NCBI RefSeq assembly: GCF_000368145.1
Contig: NZ_KB849287.1
Span: 179,903 to 243,902 of the forward strand
Direction of reading: 5' to 3'
Origin: Acinetobacter guillouiae CIP 63.46
Lineage (GTDB): Bacteria; Pseudomonadota; Gammaproteobacteria; Pseudomonadales; Moraxellaceae
DNA length: 64,000 nucleotides
The position numbers and the translations under genes were made by a program. The notes below the pieces were generated by a model that did not search any database, had not been told where the DNA came from, and saw only the letters and a list, made by a program, of their open reading frames with translations. Shown piece by piece: positions 43,472 through 51,415 of the stretch. The stretch's first letter is position 1; every line of letters starts with the position of its first letter.

Positions 43472-43504
43472 GAAGCCTAAGCAGGAGGATCTGGCTTAGA
43501 CTTC
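43472..43504 (-). terminator. Terminator of the ABC1-kinase gene
   Basis: GAAGCCTAAGC (43472-43482) pairs with GCTTAGACTTC (43494-43504) with one mismatch, and on the minus strand six T follow. The arm AAGCCTAAGC is also used in the hairpin at 43052. Between this and the stop codon at 43643 no gene is seen. Confidence 0.65.
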
Positions 43505-43642
43505 AAATATAAGTTTAATGTAAAGTTTTATCCTTAAAATTAGATGAAGTGCATAACGAAACTTTTTAAAATGAATGCGTTGATCATGTCACTTTTAAAT
43601 GAATTGGATGCAATCGACTTCAATAAAAAACATCAATAGAAC

Positions 43643-44941
43643 TTAGTCTTGTAAAGGCACCAGCTCTTCAAAGAGATCTTTTAAATTATCATTGACTTTA
43701 AGTTGAATCAGATTCCAGTATTGTCCTGAAATCGTACGATTTACCATTAAAGTATCTGGCGATGGTTTGAATACATCCCAATACTTCAATGATTTTTTCA
43801 CCAGTTTGATGCCATCATGATGTGCTGAATTTTCAGCAAAATCATAATGTGTAGTCAGCGGTCGTAATAAAATTTCAAGCCATGCCTCATACAATTCTAC
43901 GGGAAACTTACCTTTTTCAGCTAACGCATCTAAAACCGTTAAATGCTCTTCAATTGTCACAATATCTTGTTTTCGTGCAGCTCTGACCAATGCTTTGAAA
44001 TGAGTAATGATTTCATTGGATAAGGTTTTTACACCGCCAAAGTCGTAAATGATCACACTGCCATCTTCACGGAAAGCAAAGTTGCCAGGATGAGGGTCGC
44101 AATGGAAACGTTTTAAGAAGAAAATTTGTTGACCCAATGCCAAGATTAAGCGGCGACCAATTTCATTGCGCACAGATAAATCCCAAGTACTTGCAGTTTC
44201 AATACTTTCACCTTTTTCAAGGCTTAGGGTTAAGATGCGACGACTAGAATAGTCTGTAAACACTTTGGGAATAATGATTTTTGTGTCCAAAGCTTGATGG
44301 AATGTTCTAAAAACTTGCAAGTTTTGTGCCTCAATTTCGTAATTGAGTTCTTCATGTAAGCTGTCTTGAATCTCTTTAAATAAGCGATCTTGTAATTTTT
44401 TATCTACTTTTAAAACACCCATTAAGCGTAATGCCAAACGAACCTGTTTTAAGTCACTTTCACAAGCTTCATCTACCCCAGGATATTGTACTTTGACCAC
44501 AACTTCAGTGCCATTTTTTAACATGGCTTTGTGGACTTGACCAATAGATGCTGCTGCGAAGGGTTGTTCATCAAAATGCAGAAAGGTTTGATCAATCGGT
44601 TTGCCTAGCTCGCGTTCTACTTGTTGTTTAATTTCAGCAAATGGCATTGCAGGTGCTTGACGTTGCAATTTAGCAATTGCCCGTGCGACTTCAGGTGGAA
44701 AGATATCTTTATATTGCGAGGCGATTTGACCAACTTTCATCACAGCACCTTTCATTTCTCCTAAGGTATCTGCAATTTGAACACCAATATCTTGGAACAG
44801 CTTACTACGCGCTTCATTTTTTTGTTCTTCATCCGCATTAAAGTTACGAATTGAATTTGATACCGTTTTCGTCGCGATACTTGCAGTCATACTCGCAAGT
44901 TTCATAAAGCGGCGACCTGGGGTACTGGTACTTTTCGACAT
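43643..44941 (-). CDS. ABC1/UbiB-family atypical protein kinase-like ATPase
   Basis: A 432-residue member of the ABC1/ADCK/UbiB family. Hallmarks are KVGQIASQY (the KxGQ motif, near residue 68), the Ala-rich loop PFAAASIGQVHKA in place of a Gly-rich loop, VVVKVQYPG with the ATP-binding Lys, HCDPHPGNFAF as catalytic loop, and IYDFGG as metal motif. These kinases act as ATPases in coenzyme Q synthesis or on lipids. The protein lacks the C-terminal membrane segments of true UbiB (about 545 residues), so it is an ADCK-like paralog; its target is unknown. It is a single-gene unit. Confidence 0.9.
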   Translation of the reverse strand: MSKSTSTPGRRFMKLASMTASIATKTVSNSIRNFNADEEQKNEARSKLFQDIGVQIADTLGEMKGAVMKVGQIASQYKDIFPPEVARAIAKLQRQAPAMPFAEIKQQVERELGKPIDQTFLHFDEQPFAAASIGQVHKAMLKNGTEVVVKVQYPGVDEACESDLKQVRLALRLMGVLKVDKKLQDRLFKEIQDSLHEELNYEIEAQNLQVFRTFHQALDTKIIIPKVFTDYSSRRILTLSLEKGESIETASTWDLSVRNEIGRRLILALGQQIFFLKRFHCDPHPGNFAFREDGSVIIYDFGGVKTLSNEIITHFKALVRAARKQDIVTIEEHLTVLDALAEKGKFPVELYEAWLEILLRPLTTHYDFAENSAHHDGIKLVKKSLKYWDVFKPSPDTLMVNRTISGQYWNLIQLKVNDNLKDLFEELVPLQD

Positions 44942-45140
44942 TCGTAACCATCCTTTAATTGGGATTAGACGTTTAATTCATTTTGATCATAGGCGACTAT
45001 TGTTAAACTGCCTACTCTAATTTGTTAAGCGTTTGTTTCTACTTGGCTATTTTTAATCTTAAAATACCCAGCACGCTATCGGTTTCTTCTCAGGAGTTTT
45101 GGATTAAAATATTCTTCAATATTTTAATCGTTGTTGGATC

Positions 45141-45356
45141 ATGAAAGTTTATCGTTATTTAACTGGTAAGGATGATGTGAATTTCTGTGCACGGGTCAGT
45201 AAAGCTTTAAATGACGGCTATGAGTTATATGGTTCTCCGACGATGACATTTAATGGGACTGATGTCATTGTCGGGCAAGCCATTGTAAAAGAGGTTGGCA
45301 ATGAATCTGGGATGTCTGAAAAGTTTCAGCAAGCCTATCAGCTTCAATCTGAGTAA
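45141..45356 (+). CDS. DUF1737-family small protein
   Basis: A 71-residue soluble protein with the DUF1737 pattern: YRYLTGKDDVNFCARVSKALNDGYELYGSPTMTFNG, then VGQAIVKEV. The family occurs alone or fused to other domains and has no known function. The predicted fold is a small alpha/beta unit. It lies between two convergent or divergent neighbours and has its own terminator at 45377-45407. The start ATG follows TTGGATC. Confidence 0.8.
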   Translation: MKVYRYLTGKDDVNFCARVSKALNDGYELYGSPTMTFNGTDVIVGQAIVKEVGNESGMSEKFQQAYQLQSE

Positions 45357-45376
45357 AATAAAGGACACTTATAAAA

Positions 45377-45407
45377 AATAATGCTGTATTTAAACAGCAT
45401 TATTTTT
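45377..45407. terminator. Bidirectional terminator
   Basis: AATAATGCTGT (45377-45387), loop ATTTAA, ACAGCATTATT (45394-45404), with A and T runs on the two sides. It serves the DUF1737 gene and the convergent MATE gene. Confidence 0.9.
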
Positions 45408-45439
45408 AGATAAACGCATTCAATATAAGCGTTTTTAAT

Positions 45440-46795
45440 TTAAGCCTGACTCAACCTTTTATTGTTCATATACAGACGCGTTAATAATAAAACACAGGCA
45501 ATGGTTAGTCCAATGATCAGTCCTGTCCATACCCCAGCGGCGCCCATATCGGTATAGCGTGCTAAATAAATCCCAACAGGGAAAGCGATGATCCAGTAGG
45601 CCAGCATGGTGATCCACATTGGGCCTTTGGTATCTTGCATTCCACGTAAACAACCCGCAGCACTGACTTGCCATGCATCCATAAGTTGGTAGCCAATCGC
45701 AAATAAAATTAAATATATTGCTGCTTGGGAAACATCATAGTCACTGGTATAAACGGACACAATTTGAGGGCGTAGAATTAACAGAAGTAACATGGTGATG
45801 CAGGCAAATAAGGTACTGGTCATTAATCCAACTTTTTGGACTTTACGCATCGCATACCAATTCTTTTCGCCAAAATAAGTCCCTGTACGAATGGTCAGCG
45901 CTAAAGCCAATGACATCGGAATCATAAACAATTGTGATGTTATGGATAAGGCAATTTGATGTGCTGCAACGGTAACTTCACCAAGCGGACTGAGTACAAT
46001 TGCACCTGTACTGAAAATACTGACCTCAAAGAAAATCGCCAAACCAATTGGTAATCCCAGTTTGAGGATACGTTTAATCAGTACGCGGTCTATTTTCTCA
46101 AACATATTTAAGGGTTGTGTGGCTTGGTAGCGTTTGGCTTTTAAAATATAGATGCTAATCGTGATGAACATGATCCACTGCAACAAGGCTGTTGCAAAAC
46201 CACAGCCAGCACTTCCCAAGTGTGGAATAGGCCCAATTCCATACATAAAAATAAAGTTCAGCGGAATTTGTACCACAAGCGCAACAAGGCTAATCACTGT
46301 GACAGGACGAGGGTAGCCTAAAGCTTCTGAATAGCCCCGCAATGTTGAATACATGGTAAAAGCAGGCATCCCAAAAGCAATCGCATGTAAGAACAAGCTG
46401 GCTTTAGGTAATAAAGATTCAGGCACACCGACCAACGGCAACAATAAAGGAATGATCTGTAAAACCAGCATGCCAATAATACCCAGCAATAAGGCAACCC
46501 ATAAAGACTGACGAACAATCGAAGGGATGTTTTCTGGGGTGCGTGCGCCGTTGGCTTCTGCCACTAAAGGCGTGGTTGCGATCATGATGCCACTAAACAG
46601 CAGCATGACTGGAATCCATAAACCTACACCAACAGCAATTGCGGCAAGATCTTCGGGAGACATATGCCCAGCCATAATGGTATCAATCAATCCAAAGCCT
46701 GCTGCAGCAAACTGAGTGATTAAAATTGGGAGCATTAAGTTAAAAAGTTGCTTTAATTCAAAGCGGGTAGTTGTGGCTTTTATCGATGCAGACAC
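45440..46795 (-). CDS. MATE-family efflux transporter (NorM type)
   Basis: A 451-residue inner-membrane transporter with 12 hydrophobic segments. Family motifs are visible in the first segment (LMLPILITQFAAAGFGLIDTIMAGH) and the pseudo-repeat starting near residue 240 (ILKLGLPIGLAIFFEVSIFS), with AAHQIALSITSQLFMIP. NorM proteins export cationic drugs and dyes using Na+ or H+. The substrate is not predictable. The start ATG at 46795 is followed directly by SASIKATTT. The DMT-type gene lies 40 bases upstream in the same direction, so they may share a transcript. Confidence 0.93.
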   Translation of the reverse strand: MSASIKATTTRFELKQLFNLMLPILITQFAAAGFGLIDTIMAGHMSPEDLAAIAVGVGLWIPVMLLFSGIMIATTPLVAEANGARTPENIPSIVRQSLWVALLLGIIGMLVLQIIPLLLPLVGVPESLLPKASLFLHAIAFGMPAFTMYSTLRGYSEALGYPRPVTVISLVALVVQIPLNFIFMYGIGPIPHLGSAGCGFATALLQWIMFITISIYILKAKRYQATQPLNMFEKIDRVLIKRILKLGLPIGLAIFFEVSIFSTGAIVLSPLGEVTVAAHQIALSITSQLFMIPMSLALALTIRTGTYFGEKNWYAMRKVQKVGLMTSTLFACITMLLLLILRPQIVSVYTSDYDVSQAAIYLILFAIGYQLMDAWQVSAAGCLRGMQDTKGPMWITMLAYWIIAFPVGIYLARYTDMGAAGVWTGLIIGLTIACVLLLTRLYMNNKRLSQA

Positions 46796-46835
46796 AGTAA
46801 ATACTCGTTTTAAATGTGCTTAGAAAATAGATTGG

Positions 46836-47297
46836 TTAGCGTTGTAGAGTGAGAAGCACACCTATAAAAATCACCACGCCACCTAAAAGACGTTGCCAGT
46901 TTACTGGCGTTTTATCTGTACCCAGTAGTCCAAATTGGTCAACGATCATCGACATTGCAATTTGTCCAAAAATGATTAAGCCTGACAGGGTTAAAAAACC
47001 CAGTTTCGGTGCAGTATAAATGCTCATACTGATTGCATAAACACCTAAGCAGCCACCTAGCCAAAGATACCAAGGTATCACCGCTAAACTTGAAAGGGTT
47101 GGTCTCTGTTCAGCTTGCACAATCACCAAAATAGCGAGCAATAGTGTACCAACTAAAAAGGATAAAAGGGCAGCTTGTAATGGAGAATGCAGATATTCGC
47201 GCAATTGAGTATTGATAGCGGTTTGAAAGGTCATGGCAATGCCAATACCCATGGTGAGTGGTAAAAGGAACAATAATTGACTCGATAATTTCAGCAT
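46836..47297 (-). CDS. DMT-family membrane protein, YdcZ (DUF606) type
   Basis: A 153-residue inner-membrane protein with five hydrophobic segments: LLFLLPLTMGIGIAMTFQ, then ALLSFLVGTLLLAILVIV, WYLWLGGCLGVYAISMSIY, and LTLSGLIIFGQIAMSMIVDQFG, with GGVVIFIGVLLTLQR at the end. The GQ..MSM..D.FG pattern belongs to the YdcZ branch of the drug/metabolite transporter superfamily, whose members have half the length of standard DMT proteins. The substrate is unknown. It lies upstream of the MATE gene (40 bases) and divergent from hemW. Confidence 0.9.
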   Translation of the reverse strand: MLKLSSQLLFLLPLTMGIGIAMTFQTAINTQLREYLHSPLQAALLSFLVGTLLLAILVIVQAEQRPTLSSLAVIPWYLWLGGCLGVYAISMSIYTAPKLGFLTLSGLIIFGQIAMSMIVDQFGLLGTDKTPVNWQRLLGGVVIFIGVLLTLQR

Positions 47298-47415
47298 TCT
47301 TCTTCATCTACTTTTATTGTTAATGTTCAGTCTAAAGCAAATTCATGACTTGTTCTAATCGGATGGTAGAAGTCATGTTAAAATAATCACTCTCTAAACT
47401 TGTTCTGAGCCTTCT

Positions 47416-48570
47416 TTGACTGATTTAACACCTCAAAATATACCTTTGTCGCTTTATATCCATATGCCGTGGTGTGTCCGTAAGTGTCCGTATTGTGACT
47501 TTAACTCACATGCTGTACCCGATGGAAAGCTGTCTTTAGATTTAGAGCAAGAATATTTATTGGCACTGGTTGAAGATTTTAAAACCCAAGTAGATTTTGC
47601 TCAGGGACGTAAAATTCATAGTGTGTTTATTGGTGGTGGAACACCGTCATTGATTTCCGCACAAGGTTATCAGTGGCTTTTTACCCAGTTAAAAGCTATA
47701 GTCCCGTTTGAGCCGGATTGTGAAATTACTTTGGAAGCCAATCCTGGGACGGTTGAACATGATCCTTTTGCAGATTATTTAGATGTTGGAATTAATCGTT
47801 TATCGCTTGGGGTACAAAGTTTTAATCCTGATCATTTAACAAAGCTGGGGCGTATCCATTCCAATGATGATGCTGTTTCTGCCATTCAACATGCCAAACA
47901 AGCGGGTTTTCAACGTGTTAACGTAGATTTGATGCATGGTTTGCCAGAACAGACTTTAGAACAAGCCTTATATGACTTAAGACTTGCCGTCGAAAATGGG
48001 GCAACCCATATTTCATGGTATCAATTGACCATTGAACCGAATACGGTTTTTTTCCGCACTCAGCCTATTTTACCTGTAGATGATGTTCTGGAAACCATTC
48101 AAGAACAGGGTGAACAATATTTAAAGGCCAATGGCTTTATCAATTATGAAGTGTCTGCATGGCGTAAAGAAAAACCGTCATCACATAATTTAAATTATTG
48201 GCAATTTGGCGATTATTTAGCGATTGGGGCAGGAGCACATGGCAAAATTACCCAAGCTGATGGCGTATACCGTTTTCAAAAAACCCGTTTGCCTAAAGAC
48301 TACTTAGCCAAAGTGCCTGCTGAACATTTGCAATTTAAACGTATTGAAAAACAAGACATGCCTTTTGAATTTATGATGAATGCTTTACGTTTAAATGAGG
48401 GTGTTCAGGCCCAAATATATCTTGAACGTACAGGATTGAATTTGTCTGATTTAGATCAGGTGATTGGTTCATTAAAACAGCGTAAATTGATGTTAAATGA
48501 TGACACACAGTTGGCATGTACAGCGCAAGGTCATGTATTTTTAAATTCTGTGCTGGAAGAGTTTCTATAA
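47416..48570 (+). CDS. hemW: Heme chaperone HemW (radical SAM)
   Basis: HemW is a HemN-like radical SAM protein that binds heme and delivers it to respiratory enzymes; it does not oxidise coproporphyrinogen. The 384 residues match. The cluster motif CxxxCxxC is HMPWCVRKCPYCDF with Cys20, Cys24 and Cys27. It lacks the fourth Cys that follows directly in HemN (CxxxCxxCxC), which separates the two. SVFIGGGTPSLIS and LSLGVQSFNPDHL are also present. The start is TTG at 47416 (MTDLTPQNIPLSLYIH); no ATG lies upstream in frame. It is divergent from the DMT gene. Confidence 0.92.
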   Translation: MTDLTPQNIPLSLYIHMPWCVRKCPYCDFNSHAVPDGKLSLDLEQEYLLALVEDFKTQVDFAQGRKIHSVFIGGGTPSLISAQGYQWLFTQLKAIVPFEPDCEITLEANPGTVEHDPFADYLDVGINRLSLGVQSFNPDHLTKLGRIHSNDDAVSAIQHAKQAGFQRVNVDLMHGLPEQTLEQALYDLRLAVENGATHISWYQLTIEPNTVFFRTQPILPVDDVLETIQEQGEQYLKANGFINYEVSAWRKEKPSSHNLNYWQFGDYLAIGAGAHGKITQADGVYRFQKTRLPKDYLAKVPAEHLQFKRIEKQDMPFEFMMNALRLNEGVQAQIYLERTGLNLSDLDQVIGSLKQRKLMLNDDTQLACTAQGHVFLNSVLEEFL

Positions 48571-48646
48571 ATCTACAGCACAACAATTTAGCTTTTGTTA
48601 TGATCTGACTTAAAACAATAATCTATTAAAAGTTAAGGTCATCACA

Positions 48647-49132
48647 ATGAATAAGTTTCTAATCAGTATGTTATTTGCTGTGGCAAGCCCATCGCCGGCA
48701 TATGCAAAAAACGTTGTCCCTCAATTTAGCGACTATCCTGTTAAAGCTGTGTATACAGGCAAGACCGCGAAACTTGATCTTGCAGATCCAAGTGCCAATA
48801 TGTTTCGCACTCGACTAAGAGATGCATTAACACAAAAACCAGATTTTGCCGGTGAATATGTCACCACCATGTGGGGCTGTGGCGGGGGATGTAGAGTCTA
48901 TTCTTTTGTCAATAAACGTACTGGGCAGCTTTTAGCGGACGGTTTTGGTGGTGAGGAACGGACTGAAGATGTGATTGCAACACGTCCAAACAGCCGTCTC
49001 TTAGTCACACAAGAAGAGCATATGGATCTAAACTATGAAGTGGATAAAGTGACTACACGTTTTTATGTGCTTGAAAAAAATCGATTTAAGTTGCTTAAAA
49101 CCATTGCTCAGCCTGCATCTAAAACTCAATAG
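48647..49132 (+). CDS. Hypothetical exported protein
   Basis: A 161-residue protein with a Sec signal peptide (MNKFLISMLFAVASPSPAYA, cleavage after AYA at 20) and a soluble periplasmic domain of 140 residues. Features are a beta-rich PDFAGEYVTTMWGCGGGCRVYSFV with two Cys spaced CGGGC, likely a disulfide, and a conserved-looking EERTEDVIATRPNSRLLVT. I do not recognise a named family. It follows hemW by 76 bases and may be read from its own promoter; no function can be given. Confidence 0.65.
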   Translation: MNKFLISMLFAVASPSPAYAKNVVPQFSDYPVKAVYTGKTAKLDLADPSANMFRTRLRDALTQKPDFAGEYVTTMWGCGGGCRVYSFVNKRTGQLLADGFGGEERTEDVIATRPNSRLLVTQEEHMDLNYEVDKVTTRFYVLEKNRFKLLKTIAQPASKTQ

Positions 49133-49306
49133 TAGGGGATGACAGAGTTTTTTGTTGGCTTTTAAACAGATCAATTTTTTTAAAGGCATTAAAACCTCAA
49201 AGTGATTGCTTAAGCGCATCTTTAAGTTACGGGTTTTAAGGCTGTAATTCTGCTAAAAATGAATGAATATCACTGTAGTGCAGCTTGTAATACCATATCT
49301 TAAATG

Positions 49307-49336
49307 AACAAAAGAGCGCCGCAGCGCTCTTTTGTT
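49307..49336. terminator. Strong terminator after the acyl-CoA dehydrogenase gene
   Basis: A 13-base stem: AACAAAAGAGCGC (49307-49319), loop CGCA, then the complement (49324-49336), T-rich on the plus side. It lies between the hypothetical exported gene and the convergent acyl-CoA dehydrogenase gene and may serve both. Confidence 0.9.
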
Positions 49337-49358
49337 TTTCTTCTCGAAAAGTTAAATT

Positions 49359-51182
49359 TTAGTAATCAAAACTAAAGTGTTCTGCATCAAGTGCCATCAT
49401 GGTACGAGATGGATTCACCATAGACTCAGCATGACCTTGTGAACGTGGTAATAATTGTTCAAAGTAGAAATCTGCAAGTTTGATTTTTGCTTTATAGAAC
49501 TCAGGAACTTCAGCACCGTTACCAGACGCTAATTTCTCAGAAGCGACTGCTGCTTGTTGCGCCCAGTAGTAAGCCATCATTGCATAACCAGAGAACATCA
49601 AGAAATCGACAGAAGCAGATGATACGATTTCACGGTCTTTGCGAGCTGCAAGCATGATACGAACAGTCAAAGCATTCCATTGTGCACAGATTTTGGTTAA
49701 ATCCCAGGCAAAACGACGCATATATTTGTTACGTGCATGTTGACCACAGAATTTCAAGATTTCAGCGGTATATTCACGAACCACTTTGCCTTTAGATGAA
49801 AGCAGCACTTTACGGCCAATTAAATCCAGTGCTTGAATACCTGTTGTACCTTCGTACAAAGTCGCGATACGCGCATCACGTGCAATTTGTTCCATGCCAT
49901 GCTCTTTGATATAGCCATGACCACCAAACACTTGCATACCCAAATTCGCAGATTCAAGCCCCATTTCTGTTAAGAAACCTTTCAGAATCGGGGTATAGAA
50001 ACCAAGCTTATCATCATATTCTTCAAATTTTGCTTGATCACCTTGTAACATTGCATCAGTCATTTTATCTGCAAGCTGAGCTGCGTGATAAATCATGGCA
50101 CGACCGCCTTCTGCAAATGCTTTTTGAGTCAAAAGCATACGACGTACATCGGCATGATGAATGATTGCATCAGCCACTTTATCTGGATCTTTTTTACCAG
50201 ATAGAGCACGCATAGACATACGGTCTTTTGCGTATGGTAAAGCACCTTGGAATGATAATTCCGCGTGAGCAAGGCCTTGTACAGCAGTACCAATACGCGC
50301 TGTGTTCATGAAAGTGAACATCGCATGTAAGCCTTTATTCACTTCACCAATCAGATAACCTGTTGCGCCATCAAAGTTCAATACTGCAGTTGCAGATGCA
50401 CGAATCCCCATTTTGTGTTCAATAGAACCACAAGTCACAGGATTACGTTCACCCACTGTACCTTCAGCTGTAGGGATGAATTTAGGCACAATAAACAATG
50501 AAATACCTTTGGTACCTGCGGGTGCATCTGGAAGACGCGCAAGAACGATATGGATAATGTTTTCAGTTAAATCATGTTCACCGGCAGAGATAAAGATTTT
50601 TGTCCCTGTAATCGCATAAGTACCATCAGCATTAGGTTCAGCCTTAGTTTTTACTTGACCTAAGTCTGTACCACATTGTGGTTCAGTCAGACACATTGTT
50701 CCTGACCATGTACCTGCAGTCAGGTGTGGCATATAGGTGTTTTTTTGTTCGTCTGTACCAAATTGCAGGATGGTATTCATACATCCCATGCTCAAACCTG
50801 GGTACATGGTGAATGACCAGTTTGCAGTCCCCATCATTTCAGATTTGATCAGGTTTAATGACATCGGCAAACCTTGACCACCAAACTCTTCAGGATAAGA
50901 CAGGCCTTGCCAGCCACCTTGAATAAATTGGTTATAAGCTTCTTTAAAACCTTTTGGTGTCGTGACTTCACCATCTTTAAAATGACAACCTTCTTCATCA
51001 CCAGATTGATTCAGTGGAGAAAGTACATTTTCACAAAAATCTGCAGCACCTTCTAAAATCATATCGACAGTATCAGCATCGGCATTTTCGCCAATTGATA
51101 GTGTTTTATAATGTGCAGAATAGTCAAAAACTTCATTCATTAAAAAACGTATGTCACGGAGCGGCGCTTTATATGCTGGCAT
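49359..51182 (-). CDS. Large acyl-CoA dehydrogenase (about 600-residue type)
   Basis: A 607-residue flavoenzyme with the acyl-CoA dehydrogenase fold plus the C-terminal extension found in the FadE/DmdC-like branch. Motifs include LSYPEEFGGQGLPMSLNLI, MCLTEPQCGTDLGQVKTKAE (FAD contact), GSIEHKMGIRASATAVLNFDGATGYLIGEVNKGL, and the C-terminal FGGHGYIKEHGMEQIARDARIATLYEGTTGIQALDL with Glu in the YEGTTGIQ catalytic turn. It starts MPAYKAPLRDIRF. Electrons from it would pass to ETF and the ETF-QO at 31541. The chain-length preference is open. It stands alone and ends at a strong terminator. Confidence 0.93.
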   Translation of the reverse strand: MPAYKAPLRDIRFLMNEVFDYSAHYKTLSIGENADADTVDMILEGAADFCENVLSPLNQSGDEEGCHFKDGEVTTPKGFKEAYNQFIQGGWQGLSYPEEFGGQGLPMSLNLIKSEMMGTANWSFTMYPGLSMGCMNTILQFGTDEQKNTYMPHLTAGTWSGTMCLTEPQCGTDLGQVKTKAEPNADGTYAITGTKIFISAGEHDLTENIIHIVLARLPDAPAGTKGISLFIVPKFIPTAEGTVGERNPVTCGSIEHKMGIRASATAVLNFDGATGYLIGEVNKGLHAMFTFMNTARIGTAVQGLAHAELSFQGALPYAKDRMSMRALSGKKDPDKVADAIIHHADVRRMLLTQKAFAEGGRAMIYHAAQLADKMTDAMLQGDQAKFEEYDDKLGFYTPILKGFLTEMGLESANLGMQVFGGHGYIKEHGMEQIARDARIATLYEGTTGIQALDLIGRKVLLSSKGKVVREYTAEILKFCGQHARNKYMRRFAWDLTKICAQWNALTVRIMLAARKDREIVSSASVDFLMFSGYAMMAYYWAQQAAVASEKLASGNGAEVPEFYKAKIKLADFYFEQLLPRSQGHAESMVNPSRTMMALDAEHFSFDY

Positions 51183-51415
51183 GTGTTTAATCCTAATTTA
51201 AAAATAGTTTTGGATTTTCAATCTATAGCTTCATTATTCATAATCATATGGGAATTACATTGATAAGACTCTCTAAAAAAATTGTCAGAAATGCGAATTT
51301 GGTAGAAAAAGCACATGTGAATTTGTTGATTTTTTGATAGTCTTGTGCACTTTGTTTTTTATTGTTTCCTTGTTATTTTTATTGTCATTATAATATTCAA
51401 GTGGGTAGAACTATC

